Shown in pieces: positions 27,050 through 36,462 of a DNA stretch of 64,000 nucleotides (its first letter is position 1; each line of letters starts with the position of its first letter). Position numbers and translations under genes: made by a program. The stretch is from positions 646,367-710,366 of the forward strand of contig NZ_JACHCM010000001.1 in assembly GCF_014200755.1 (NCBI RefSeq), in the 5' to 3' direction. The notes beneath the pieces were generated by a model. That model ran no database searches. It saw only the letters and a list, made by a program, of their open reading frames with translations, and had not been told where the DNA came from. The DNA comes from Rhodanobacter sp. ANJX3 (lineage in GTDB: Bacteria > Pseudomonadota > Gammaproteobacteria > Xanthomonadales > Rhodanobacteraceae).

Positions 27050-27646
27050 ATGAGCGAATTGCCGCATACGTTGGCCGGCCCATGCCGGCATCAGGACGAC
27101 ATCAAGAAAAGCCGTTTTCTGGCGCAGGCTGCGCCCGTGGAATCGACGGCGGCAGCGCTGGCGTTTGTGCAGGAGGTGGCCGATGCCACGGCCACACACA
27201 ACTGTTGGGCTTATCGCACCGGCCAGGACTATCGCTTCAACGACGACGGCGAACCCGGCGGCACCGCCGGACGACCGATCCTGCAGGCGATCGAAGGTCA
27301 GGGCATGGATCGCGTCGTGGTCGTGGTCACGCGCTGGTACGGCGGGATCAAGCTCGGCGCGGGTGGCTTGGTGCGCGCGTATGGCGGCACCGCGGCGGAA
27401 TGCCTGCGACGCGCCGAGCGGCTGCCGATCGTATCGATGGCACGCCTCGGTCTGCACTGCGATTTCGCCGAACTGAGTTTGCTGAAGGGGCGACTGAAGG
27501 ACTGGCAGGCCGATATTCACAGCGAAACCTTCGACGCCGACGGCGTAGAGCTGCAATTGCAGTTACCGGAAAGTCGCGTCGCCGAGGCGCAGGCGCGCAT
27601 CATGGACATCAGCCGCGGGCGCGGCATGGCCGTATGGCTGGATTGA
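27050..27646 (+). CDS. YigZ/IMPACT family protein
   Basis: The 198-residue protein has the UPF0029 domain with IKKSRFLAQ, THNCWAYR, NDDGEPGGTAGRPIL and VTRWYGGIKLGAGGLVRAYGG, followed by the small C-terminal ferredoxin-like domain. IMPACT relatives bind regulators of translation in eukaryotes; the bacterial role is unclear, possibly RNA or protein quality control. It is divergent from the DUF1456 gene. Confidence 0.93.
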   Translation: MSELPHTLAGPCRHQDDIKKSRFLAQAAPVESTAAALAFVQEVADATATHNCWAYRTGQDYRFNDDGEPGGTAGRPILQAIEGQGMDRVVVVVTRWYGGIKLGAGGLVRAYGGTAAECLRRAERLPIVSMARLGLHCDFAELSLLKGRLKDWQADIHSETFDADGVELQLQLPESRVAEAQARIMDISRGRGMAVWLD

Positions 27647-27838
27647 ATCGGCGATCATGCGCCCCACTTCAATGGCAACGTCTGCGTTCGACAGCGGGCG
27701 CGCAATCGCTGAAAGTTCCAGCCCGCGGCCCTTCGACTTCGTGTCGGCGCGCCGAGGGTGAACGGTGAGGGTGGCTTGCCGACCTGATCTGCGCGCTTCG
27801 GACAGCCAAAAATTTATCGACCCATCTTGCGAGAACTC

Positions 27839-29611
27839 ATGAGCGACTCCTCGACTGACAAACCCCGCTCTGTTCGCCGCGTAGGCGCATTGCGCCAGCT
27901 CTGGCCTTTCATCAAACCGCATCGCGCGCTGGCCATTGGGTGGCTGTTCTTTCTGGCGCTTTCATCGGGCGCGTCGCTGGTGCTGCCGATGGCTTTTCGG
28001 CACATCATCGACCAGGGTTTTGGTCACTCCAGTCTGGGCGTTATCAACGCCACCTTTATCGCACTGTTCGGCGTGGCGCTGGTGCTGGCCTTTGCCACTG
28101 CCGCACGCTACTTCTGCATCACCCTGCTGAGCGAGCGGGCGCTGGCGTCGCTGCGCGACAAGCTCTATTCGCATCTGATTCGCCTCGACGTCGGTTTTTT
28201 CGAAAAGAGCCGCGTGGGTGAACTGACCTCGCGCCTGAGCGCCGATACCGAAGTGGTGCAGGCCTTGATCGGATCGGGTGTATCGATTGCGCTGCGCAGT
28301 GCGGTCATGCTGCTGGGCGCGGCCGTGGCGATGGTCTGGACGGCGCCCTCGCTGGCTGGCCTCACCGCGCTGGTGATTCCCGGCGTCATGCTGCCGATCT
28401 TGATCTTCGGCCAGCGCGTGCAGAAGCTGTCGCGCGCCAGCCAGGACCGGCTGGCTGACGCCGCGGCCATCGCCAACGAAACCTTGAACGCCTCCACGGC
28501 GGTCAAGGCCTATGCCCGCGAGGACATCGAAAGCAGCCGCTACGGTTCGGCCATCTACCGCGCGCTGGCCACCGCCCGTCGCCGCATCGGCATGCGCTCG
28601 CTGCTGACCACGGCGGTCATCGTGCTGGTCTTCGGCGCCATCACGCTGGTGCTGTGGGTCGGCGCACGTCATGTGCTGCAGGGCACGATGGATGCCGGCG
28701 TGCTGGGCCAGTTCGTGCTGTACGCCATTTTCGCTGCCGGCTCGGTCGCCGGACTGTCCGAAGTCTGGGGCGACGTGCTGCGTGCGGCCGGCGCGATGGA
28801 ACGCATCGGCGAACTGCTGGCCGAGCGCGCCAGCATCACCGCACCGGCCAACCCGACGCGGCTCGCCCAGCCCGTGCGCGGTGAGATTCGTTTCGAGGGC
28901 GTGACGTTCAACTATCCCACCCGCCCGGACGCTGCGGCACTGCATGACTTCACCCTCGTCATCAACCCGGGAGAGACGGTCGCGCTGGTCGGCCCATCCG
29001 GTGCCGGCAAGAGCACGGTGCTGTCGATGCTGCTGCGTTTCTACGACCCGCAGGCCGGACGGATATGCATCGACGGCGTCGACCTGCGCGCGCTGGCGCT
29101 GGACGACCTACGCAAAACGATTGCCCTGGTGCCGCAGGAAACCATCATCTTCAGCGGCAGCGCGGCGGACAATATCCGCTTCGGCCGACAGGAGGCCAGT
29201 GACGAGGAAGTACGCGAGGCTGCGCGCTCCGCGGAAGCAGATGGTTTCATCAGCGCACTCAACGACGGCTACGCGGCCGAAATGGGCGAGCGTGGCGTGC
29301 GCCTGTCCGGCGGCCAGCGCCAGCGCATAGCGATTGCCCGCGCGATCCTGCGCGATGCGCCGCTGCTGCTGCTCGACGAAGCCACCTCCGCGCTCGACGC
29401 GCAGTCCGAAGCCGCCATCCAGCAAGCGCTAGAGCGGCTGGAAAAAGGCCGCACGACCCTAGTCATCGCCCATCGCCTGGCTACCGTCAAACGCGCCGAC
29501 CGGATCGTGGTGATGGACGGCGGTCGTATTGTGGCGCAAGGCACGCACGACGACCTGCTGGCTGAGGGTGGGCTGTATTCGGAACTCGCGAAGCTTCAGT
29601 TCGTCGCCTGA
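27839..29611 (+). CDS. MsbA-like ABC exporter (half transporter)
   Basis: The 590-residue protein fuses a six-helix exporter membrane domain (about 25-325) with an ATPase: Walker A GPSGAGKST, signature LSGGQRQR, Walker B LLLLDEATSALD and H-loop IAHRLAT. It would work as a homodimer. It resembles the large group annotated as lipid A or multidrug exporters; substrate unknown. The ATG at 27839 follows GAGAA. A TTG four codons upstream is a less likely start. It is followed after 87 bp by the secreted aminopeptidase. Confidence 0.92.
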   Translation: MSDSSTDKPRSVRRVGALRQLWPFIKPHRALAIGWLFFLALSSGASLVLPMAFRHIIDQGFGHSSLGVINATFIALFGVALVLAFATAARYFCITLLSERALASLRDKLYSHLIRLDVGFFEKSRVGELTSRLSADTEVVQALIGSGVSIALRSAVMLLGAAVAMVWTAPSLAGLTALVIPGVMLPILIFGQRVQKLSRASQDRLADAAAIANETLNASTAVKAYAREDIESSRYGSAIYRALATARRRIGMRSLLTTAVIVLVFGAITLVLWVGARHVLQGTMDAGVLGQFVLYAIFAAGSVAGLSEVWGDVLRAAGAMERIGELLAERASITAPANPTRLAQPVRGEIRFEGVTFNYPTRPDAAALHDFTLVINPGETVALVGPSGAGKSTVLSMLLRFYDPQAGRICIDGVDLRALALDDLRKTIALVPQETIIFSGSAADNIRFGRQEASDEEVREAARSAEADGFISALNDGYAAEMGERGVRLSGGQRQRIAIARAILRDAPLLLLDEATSALDAQSEAAIQQALERLEKGRTTLVIAHRLATVKRADRIVVMDGGRIVAQGTHDDLLAEGGLYSELAKLQFVA

Positions 29612-29698
29612 GGCCCCTAGCGTAGCAGGCATGACTTTCGGCAGTGTCCGCCGGAACGCATCCCCTCCAGCATCGACGGTTTTGGGGAGCAGATCGTC

Positions 29699-32353
29699 AT
29701 GCGGAGACTCTACATGCGCCGGTTGCTGGTATCGGGTATCGCCCTGGCCCTGAGCGGTGCCAGCCTCGTCGGCATCGCAGCGCCGACCACGTCGCCAGCC
29801 GAAGCATCGGCACTGGCGCCGACCCAACTGCCGCGCGGCGTGGTGCCGAGCCATTACGATGTCTCCATCGTGCCGCACGCGGCGGCGATGAATTTCGATG
29901 GTCAGGTCACCATCACCGTCGACGTGCAGCAGCCGACCGCCAGCATCACTCTCAATGCCGAGGACATGGTGTTCTCGAAAGTGGCCCTGACCTCGGTCAA
30001 CGGCAAGCCGGTGGCGACCCCGAAGGTTAGCATCGATGCCGACGCGCAGACGGCGACCTTCACCTTCGCCAAGCCGCTGGCCGCCGGCAGCTACAAGCTG
30101 GCGATGACCTACACCGGCAAGATCGGCACCCAGGCCAATGGCCTCTTTGCGCTGGACTATGACAGCAAGGCCGGCAAGCAGCGCGCGCTCTACACGCAGT
30201 TCGAGAACTCCGACGCGCGCCGCTTCATTCCCTCGTGGGACGAGCCCGCCTACAAGGCCACCTTCAACCTCGACGTCACCGTGCCATCGGACCAGATGGC
30301 GGTAAGCAACATGCCGGCGGCCTCGACCACCAAGCTGGCCAACGGCCTGAGCCGCGTGACGTTCCAGCCGTCGCCGAAGATGTCGACCTATCTGCTGTTT
30401 TTCGGCACCGGCCAGTTCGATCGTGCCACCACCACGTCCGATGGCACCGAGATCGGCGTGATCGCGCAGAAGGGCTCGGTCGGTCAGGCCGATTTTGCGC
30501 TGAAGTCGGCGAAGGACGTGCTGCACGAATACAACCAGTATTTCGGCGTGCCCTACCCGCTGCCCAAGCTGGACAATATCGCGGCACCTGGGCAGAGCCA
30601 GTTCTTCAGCGCGATGGAAAACTGGGGCGCGATCTTTACCTTCGAATACAGCCTGCTGCTGAATCCAGCCATCGCCACGCAGAGCGACAAGCAGGAAGTG
30701 TTCAATACCGCCGCCCACGAAATGGCGCACCAGTGGTTCGGCGATCTGGTCACCATGCGCTGGTGGGACAACCTGTGGCTCAACGAGGGCTTTGCCTCGT
30801 GGATGGCCAGCCGTACCACCGAGAAGCTGCATCCGGAGTGGCACACCCACCTTTACGCCGTAGGTGTGCGCGAAGGCGCCATGAGCGTCGACGCGGTCGC
30901 CACCACGCATCCCATCGTGCAAAACATCGCCACCGTCGAGCAGGCCAGCCAGGCTTTCGACACCATCACCTATTCCAAGGGTGAGGCCGTCATCGGCATG
31001 CTCGAAGGCTACGTGGGCGAGGACGCCTGGCGTGCCGGCGTTCAGCGCTATATCAAGGCGCACGCTTACGGCAACACGGTGTCCGACGATTTGTGGAAGG
31101 CGATGGACGCGCAAGGCAACAAGCCGATCACCGCGATCGCGCACGACTTCACCCTGCAGCCCGGCATTCCGCTGATCAAAGTGGAAGCGGCCAGCTGCCA
31201 GTCGGGCACGACTACGGTCAACCTCACGCAGGGCGAATTCACCCGCGATCGCCCCGACAAGACGCCGTTGCGCTGGCATGTGCCGGTAATCGCGCAGTCG
31301 CTCGGCGGTGCCCCGGTAAGCACCCTGGTCGACGGTCACGGAACGCTCAATGTGCCGGGGTGCGGCCCGATCGTGGTCAACGCCGGCCAGAGCGGTTACT
31401 ACCGCACGCTGTACACGCCGACGGCATTCAAGGCGCTGAGTGAATCCTTCACCAAGCTGCCCGAGATCGACCAGCTCGGCCTGATGGGCGATACCTGGTC
31501 GCTCGGCATGGCCGGCCTGCAACCAGCGTCGGACGTGCTGGATCTGGTCCAGCGCGTGCAGGCCGACGCCAGCCCGGAAATATGGGAAGAAGTTGCTGGC
31601 GTACTGTCCGGTCTGGACAACTACTACAAGGGCGATACCGCACGCCAGGCCGTGCTGCGCAAATTCGCCATTGCACGCCTTGCACCGGAGTTTGCTCGCA
31701 TCGGCTGGACGCCGCAGACCGGTGAAAGCGGCCCGACCAAGATCCTGCGTACTGAACTCATCGCTACGCTCTCGCAGCTGGGCGACCAGGACCTCATCCC
31801 CAGGGCGCGCGACTACTATGCGCACCCGGATACCATGCCGTCGGAGCTGCGCAAGTCCATTCTCTACGTTGTTGCCAGCCACGCCGACGCGGCCACCTGG
31901 GACAAGCTGCATGCCCAGGCCAAGGCCGAGACCACGCCGCTGATCAAGGACGAACTCTACGGCCTGCTGTCCACCAGCGAGGACGAAACGCTGGCCAAGC
32001 GCGCGCTGGATCTCGCTCTCACGCCCGAGCCCGGCGCCACGACCAGCGCGGGCATGCTTTCCGACGTCTCACGCCGTCATCCGGACCTGGCCTTCGACTT
32101 CGCCGTGGCCCACCGCGACCAGGTCGACAAGCTGGTCGACTCCACCTCCAGCAGCCGTTACTACCCAAGCCTGGGCGCAGCGTCGGTGGATCCGGCGATG
32201 ATCGGCAAGATCGAAGCCTATTCCAAGGCCCATATCGCCGTAAGCTCGAGGCGCGCGGCCGACACCACCATCGCAGGCATACGCTATCGCATGATGATTC
32301 GCGAAAAGCGCCTGCCGGCCATCGACGCGTGGTTGAAGAAGAACGGCGGCTGA
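29699..32353 (+). CDS. Exported M1-family zinc aminopeptidase
   Basis: The 884-residue protein has an N-terminal signal peptide (MRRLYMRRLLVSGIALALSG..., cleavage near 27) and the M1 fold. The zinc site is His340-Glu341-x-x-His344 (HEMAHQWFG) with the third ligand Glu363, exactly 18 residues on (NLWLNEGFASW). The substrate-binding exopeptidase motif reads SAMEN (304-308) rather than the usual GAMEN. The C-terminal half is the ERAP1-like helical domain. It probably cleaves N-terminal residues from peptides in the periplasm or outside. Its end is marked by a strong intrinsic terminator. Confidence 0.94.
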   Translation: MRRLYMRRLLVSGIALALSGASLVGIAAPTTSPAEASALAPTQLPRGVVPSHYDVSIVPHAAAMNFDGQVTITVDVQQPTASITLNAEDMVFSKVALTSVNGKPVATPKVSIDADAQTATFTFAKPLAAGSYKLAMTYTGKIGTQANGLFALDYDSKAGKQRALYTQFENSDARRFIPSWDEPAYKATFNLDVTVPSDQMAVSNMPAASTTKLANGLSRVTFQPSPKMSTYLLFFGTGQFDRATTTSDGTEIGVIAQKGSVGQADFALKSAKDVLHEYNQYFGVPYPLPKLDNIAAPGQSQFFSAMENWGAIFTFEYSLLLNPAIATQSDKQEVFNTAAHEMAHQWFGDLVTMRWWDNLWLNEGFASWMASRTTEKLHPEWHTHLYAVGVREGAMSVDAVATTHPIVQNIATVEQASQAFDTITYSKGEAVIGMLEGYVGEDAWRAGVQRYIKAHAYGNTVSDDLWKAMDAQGNKPITAIAHDFTLQPGIPLIKVEAASCQSGTTTVNLTQGEFTRDRPDKTPLRWHVPVIAQSLGGAPVSTLVDGHGTLNVPGCGPIVVNAGQSGYYRTLYTPTAFKALSESFTKLPEIDQLGLMGDTWSLGMAGLQPASDVLDLVQRVQADASPEIWEEVAGVLSGLDNYYKGDTARQAVLRKFAIARLAPEFARIGWTPQTGESGPTKILRTELIATLSQLGDQDLIPRARDYYAHPDTMPSELRKSILYVVASHADAATWDKLHAQAKAETTPLIKDELYGLLSTSEDETLAKRALDLALTPEPGATTSAGMLSDVSRRHPDLAFDFAVAHRDQVDKLVDSTSSSRYYPSLGAASVDPAMIGKIEAYSKAHIAVSSRRAADTTIAGIRYRMMIREKRLPAIDAWLKKNGG

Positions 32354-32373
32354 TCGGTCCTCCGCTGAAATGG

Positions 32374-32406
32374 AAGAGGCCCCGCAGTGCGGGGCCTCTT
32401 TTTTTT
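32374..32406 (+). terminator. Intrinsic terminator of the aminopeptidase gene
   Basis: A 12-bp GC-rich stem (AAGAGGCCCCGC with its complement at 32389-32400), a 3-nt loop and eight consecutive T (32399-32406) lie about 20 bp after the stop codon. Confidence 0.96.
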
Positions 32407-32489
32407 ACGCTCCGTTGATTCGCGTCATCCTGCTGGGCCTCAGGAACACCGACGCATCGGTGCCTTGACGCCGGGGCGAACCGTGCTTT

Positions 32490-32816
32490 CTAAGCTTTGT
32501 TGTCTTCGAATACCTTCCGCGCGATCTGCAGCGCAGACATCGCCGTTGGCCAACCGGAATAGAAGGCCAAATGGGTCATCGTGGCAATGATTTCGTCTTT
32601 AGTAATGCCGTTGTCCAGGGCCTTTTTCAAATGGAACGGCAGCTCGTTGGTGCGGTAGAGCGAGATCAGGCTGGTAATCGTCACCAGGCTGCGATCGCGC
32701 GCCGACAGCGCCGGGTTCTCCCAGACATCGCCGAACAGCACCTTGTCGGTGATCTCGGCCAGGTGGGGTGCGATATCGCCAAACGATTGGCGTGCGTTGG
32801 TGGGTTCGTCAGCCAT
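32490..32816 (-). CDS. Carboxymuconolactone decarboxylase (CMD) family protein
   Basis: The 108-residue protein is a CMD-fold single domain with ALSARDRSLVTITSLISL, HLKKALDNGITKDEI and HLAFYSGWPTA. It lacks the CxxC pair of the AhpD peroxidase branch, so it is closer to the gamma-CMD type. It is the last of three genes (cupin, SDR, CMD) divergent from a LysR regulator. This trio is common in Proteobacteria; the substrate is not known. Confidence 0.9.
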   Translation of the reverse strand: MADEPTNARQSFGDIAPHLAEITDKVLFGDVWENPALSARDRSLVTITSLISLYRTNELPFHLKKALDNGITKDEIIATMTHLAFYSGWPTAMSALQIARKVFEDNKA

Positions 32817-32885
32817 GCATTTCTCCGGTAGGTGCCAAGCGCGTTCGATCGGTTGTTGGGATGATCGTGGATCAGCGACCGACGA

Positions 32886-33644
32886 TCAGTGAGCGACGAA
32901 ACCGCCGTCGACCGGCAAAGCGACGCCGAGCACAAAGCTCGCGCCCGGGCTGCATAGCCACAGCACCGCCGCGGCGATTTCTTCCGGACGGCCCATGCGG
33001 CCGATCGGCTGGTCGCGCAGAAATTCTTTCATCGCCGCAGGGTCGATACCGTCGCCCATCGGCGTATCGATGCAACCGGGGCACACGGCATTGATGCGAA
33101 TGCCGCGCGTGGCGTAATCCAGCGCGGCGCTCTTGGTCAGGCCGATCACGCCGTGCTTGCTGGCGTGGTAGGCCGAGCGACCGGCCAGTCCGACGAGCCC
33201 GCCCAGCGAGGAGCAGTTGACGATCGCCCCGCTGCCCTGTTGGCGCATCTGCAGCAACTCGTGCTTCATGCAGGTCCAGATGCCACGCAGATTGACGGCA
33301 TTCACTTCGTCGAACGCCTCCGAAGTTTCGTCAGTGACGTCGCCCATTGGGCCGAGAATGCCGGCGTTGTTGTACGCCATGTCCAGCCGACCGAACGTGG
33401 CGACCGTGCGTTCGACCATCGCAGCCGCCTGCGCTTCGTCGGTGACGTCGCAGACAACGCTGATGGCCTGATGACCGACTGCCGTCAGCGCGTCGGTGAC
33501 AGCCCTCAATGCCGCCTCGTTGCGATCGGCAAGCACGACTGCCGCGCCCGCCTGGGCAAATGCCTTGGCCGTCGCCAGCCCCAGGCCGGAGCTGGCGCCG
33601 GTGACGAGGGCGACCTGGCCCTTGAAGTCAAAGGTCGGATTCAT
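32886..33644 (-). CDS. Short-chain dehydrogenase/reductase
   Basis: The 252-residue protein is a classical SDR: cofactor motif TGASSGLG, NNAGILG, the catalytic Ser and the YHASK pair (SAYHASKHGV), and CPGCIDTPM after the active site. It oxidises or reduces an alcohol/ketone using NAD(P). The start at 33644 (MNPTFDFKGQVALVTG) is the family start. The neighbouring cupin and CMD genes on the same strand suggest a shared pathway for a small carbonyl or aromatic compound. Confidence 0.93.
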   Translation of the reverse strand: MNPTFDFKGQVALVTGASSGLGLATAKAFAQAGAAVVLADRNEAALRAVTDALTAVGHQAISVVCDVTDEAQAAAMVERTVATFGRLDMAYNNAGILGPMGDVTDETSEAFDEVNAVNLRGIWTCMKHELLQMRQQGSGAIVNCSSLGGLVGLAGRSAYHASKHGVIGLTKSAALDYATRGIRINAVCPGCIDTPMGDGIDPAAMKEFLRDQPIGRMGRPEEIAAAVLWLCSPGASFVLGVALPVDGGFVAH

Positions 33645-33759
33645 CGATGGTTTCCTCGGATTCGAAAGTGTTTGGTTTGAGTTGTCTTGGCGCCGCTCGG
33701 CGCGCCTTGCCATGGCTGCCGCGCTGGACAAGCGGCCATGCCCGGGAGCCAGAAGCTAG

Positions 33760-34170
33760 TCAGCCCGGCGTCGCACCGGCCAGATATTCCTCGTCGGTGA
33801 CTTTCTCGAGCCAGATGACGTTCTTTCCGTCCAGCGCCTCCTGCACGGCGATATGCGTCATCGCCGTGGTCGAGGTCGCGCCATGCCAGTGCTTGTGGCC
33901 CGGCGGGCACCAGATCACGTCGCCGGCACGAATTTCGACGATCGGCTCCCCCTCGCATTGCGTCCAGCCACAGCCGGCGGTGACGATCAGCGTCTGGCCC
34001 AGCGGGTGGGTATGCCAGGCCGAGCGGGCACCGGGTTCGAACGTCACCGCCGCACAGGAAACCCGCGCCGGCGCCGGCGGATTGTTCAACGGGTCGATGC
34101 GTACCGTGCCGGTGAAATAGTCGTCCGGGCCTTTCTGGGAAGGCTGCGAGCCCGCGCGCTTCAGTTCCAT
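33760..34170 (-). CDS. Cupin-domain protein
   Basis: The 136-residue protein has one cupin barrel with both motifs: [17 protein letters not shown] and [14 protein letters not shown]. The His/Gln residues fit a metal site. It resembles small cupins related to manganese-dependent hydroxynitrile lyases, but activity cannot be told from sequence. First gene of the cupin-SDR-CMD group; the 135-bp divergent gap with LysR should contain the control region. Confidence 0.9.
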   Translation of the reverse strand: MELKRAGSQPSQKGPDDYFTGTVRIDPLNNPPAPARVSCAAVTFEPGARSAWHTHPLGQTLIVTAGCGWTQCEGEPIVEIRAGDVIWCPPGHKHWHGATSTTAMTHIAVQEALDGKNVIWLEKVTDEEYLAGATPG

Positions 34171-34305
34171 GGTGATGCTCCTCGTCGCTGGCGTGGAAAG
34201 AGCGAACCTCGTCGCCAGCGTCGAGGTCCGGCGTTCAAGGTAGTCTGCGAGGACACATGCGACTAGATGCCAATATGCGTATGAAGTTATGAGAAAATCT
34301 CAGCA

Positions 34306-35205
34306 ATGGCACGCGTCAACACCAACGATCTGGTCGCCTTTCTCAGCGTGGCGCGCGAACGCAGCTTTACCCGTGCCGCCGCCAAGCTGGGCGTATCGCC
34401 GTCCGCGCTTAGTCATACGATGCGTGGCCTCGAGGAACGCCTGGGCATTCGCCTGCTCACCCGCACCACGCGCAGCGTGACGCCGACCGAGGCCGGCGAG
34501 CGCCTGCTGCGCTCGGTCGGCCCCCGGCTCGACGAAATCGAGGCCGAGCTGGACGCACTCGGCGACCTGCGCGACAAGCCCGCCGGCACCATCCGCATCA
34601 ACGCCGATGAAAACGCGCTGACCTCGGTGCTCTGGCCAGCGCTGCGCCGATTTCTGCCGGACTACCCGGACATCAAGGTCGAGGTCGTGACCGATTACGG
34701 CCTGACCGACATCGCGGCGGAGGGCTTCGATGCCGGCGTCCGCCTGGGCGGCATGGTCGCCAAGGACATGATCGCGGTGCCGATCGGCCCCGCCATGCGC
34801 ATGCTGGTGGTCGCCGCGCCGGCGTATCTGAAGGGCCGAGCCAAACTGAAAACGCCGCAGGATCTCACCCGTCATTCCTGCATCAACCTGCGCCTGCCGA
34901 CCTACGGCGGCCTCTATGCCTGGGAGTTCGAAAAGAACGGCAAGGAGCTGCGCGTGCGCGTCGAAGGGCAGCTGATTTTCAACAGCATCCTGCCGATGCT
35001 CGAGGCGGTGCTGGACGGCTTCGGCATCGCCTACCTTTCCCAGACGCAGGTGCAATCGCACCTCGACAGCGGCGCACTCGTCCAACTGCTCACCGACTGG
35101 ACGCCGCCCTTCACCGGCTATCACTTGTACTACCCGAACCGACGCCAGCCGACTCAGGCATTCACCGTGTTGCTCAATGCGCTGCGCTGTTGCGGTGCCG
35201 CGTAA
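34306..35205 (+). CDS. LysR-type transcriptional regulator
   Basis: The 299-residue protein has the LysR DNA-binding domain (FLSVARERSFTRAAAKLGVS, SHTMRGLEERLGIRLL) and the effector domain of the DmlR/CrgA subgroup (KPAGTIRINADENA, RAKLKTPQDLTRHSCINLR). It is divergent from the cupin-SDR-CMD genes and is their likely regulator. The following 249 bp, up to the exonuclease gene, show no gene or terminator. Confidence 0.93.
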   Translation: MARVNTNDLVAFLSVARERSFTRAAAKLGVSPSALSHTMRGLEERLGIRLLTRTTRSVTPTEAGERLLRSVGPRLDEIEAELDALGDLRDKPAGTIRINADENALTSVLWPALRRFLPDYPDIKVEVVTDYGLTDIAAEGFDAGVRLGGMVAKDMIAVPIGPAMRMLVVAAPAYLKGRAKLKTPQDLTRHSCINLRLPTYGGLYAWEFEKNGKELRVRVEGQLIFNSILPMLEAVLDGFGIAYLSQTQVQSHLDSGALVQLLTDWTPPFTGYHLYYPNRRQPTQAFTVLLNALRCCGAA

Positions 35206-35454
35206 CCCGCAGGAAAACTTCCCCCTGCTTTTAGCGACCGGGTGGTGCGAGCACAGAACATGGAGCGCCAGGGCCTTCATGTCATTTTCTCTTCGACACT
35301 GCCGAGGGTGTGACCGTGCTTTTCAGCGACCCTCCGCGCACGCAAGACGCGGCGTTGCGGGAGGTTCTAGCCTGAAGCACGCGTGACAATGCGACGCGTC
35401 GCGGAGTCACGGGCATTGCCGCAGCATTGACGCTTCACCGCCTAACTTCAACGC

Positions 35455-36462
35455 ATGTCCGATCCCCTGCTCCAGCCGCGCCCCGAAGGCCTTTATTGTC
35501 CGGCCGGCGATTTCTTTATCGACCCGATGCTGCCGGTGGCGCGGGCGGTTGTAACGCATGCGCATGGCGACCACGCGCGCTCGGGCAGCGGGCGGTATCA
35601 GGTCGCGGCGGCGGGTATCGGGCTGATGCGCGAGCGGCTGGGCCAGGATGCGCTGATCGACGCGCACGATTACGGCGAAACCTTTCGCATGGGCGAGGTC
35701 GAGGTCTCGCTGCATCCGGCCGGGCACGTGCTGGGTTCGGCGCAGGTCCGCATGGCCTACGGCGGGCGCGTGGTCGTGGTGTCGGGCGATTACAAGCGCG
35801 ATCCCGATCCCACCTGCGTGCCGTTCGAGCCGGTGTCTTGCGATGTGTTCGTCACCGAGTCCACGTTTGGTCTGCCGGTGTACCGCTGGCCGCCGATGAC
35901 GCAGGTGATCGACGACCTGCTGGCGTGGTGGGACGACTGCGCGCAGAAACAAATTCCGGCCGTGCTGTTCTGCTACGCGCTGGGCAAGGCGCAGCGCATC
36001 CTTGCCGAGCTCGCACCGCGCACCGAGCGCATGGTGCATCTGCACGGCGCAATGCTGCGGCTGGTCGAGAGCTATCGCGAGGCCGGCGTGCGGATGGTGC
36101 CGACCGAGCCGGTGAGCGAGTCCGCGCGCGGCCGCAACTTTGCCGGTGAACTGATCCTTGCGCCGCCCTCGGCCGCCGGCTCGCCGTGGATGAAGCGCTT
36201 CAGCAAAGCCTCGACCGGCTTCGCCTCGGGCTGGATGCAGATACGCGGCAACCGTCGCCGCCGCGGTTACGACCGCGGTTTCGTGGTGTCCGATCACGCC
36301 GACTGGCCCGGCCTGATCCGCAGCGTCGAAGACAGCCAGGCCAGCCGCATCTACGTCACACACGGCGATGGCGATACGCTGATTCGTCACCTGCGCGATC
36401 TCGGCCACGACGCGCAGTCGTTGCACGTATTGCGCGGCACCGACAACGAGAGCGGCGGCTGA
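35455..36462 (+). CDS. Ligase-associated DNA exonuclease (metallo-beta-lactamase fold)
   Basis: The 335-residue protein has the metallo-beta-lactamase motif THAHGDHARSG, then HPAGHVLGS, the metal Asp in VVSGDYKRD and the beta-CASP-like second part ending in VVSDHADW and VTHGDGD. It is the exonuclease of the known group ligase, exonuclease, Lhr-like helicase and PdeM. Its TGA overlaps the ligase ATG by one base (TGATG), so the two are translationally coupled. Role: inferred end processing in DNA repair. Confidence 0.93.
   Translation: MSDPLLQPRPEGLYCPAGDFFIDPMLPVARAVVTHAHGDHARSGSGRYQVAAAGIGLMRERLGQDALIDAHDYGETFRMGEVEVSLHPAGHVLGSAQVRMAYGGRVVVVSGDYKRDPDPTCVPFEPVSCDVFVTESTFGLPVYRWPPMTQVIDDLLAWWDDCAQKQIPAVLFCYALGKAQRILAELAPRTERMVHLHGAMLRLVESYREAGVRMVPTEPVSESARGRNFAGELILAPPSAAGSPWMKRFSKASTGFASGWMQIRGNRRRRGYDRGFVVSDHADWPGLIRSVEDSQASRIYVTHGDGDTLIRHLRDLGHDAQSLHVLRGTDNESGG

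Noticed and set aside
29459-31912. Minus-strand frame of 817 codons opposite the M1 aminopeptidase
   Set aside because: Antisense of a gene with complete zinc motifs; the composition is typical of a high-GC shadow.
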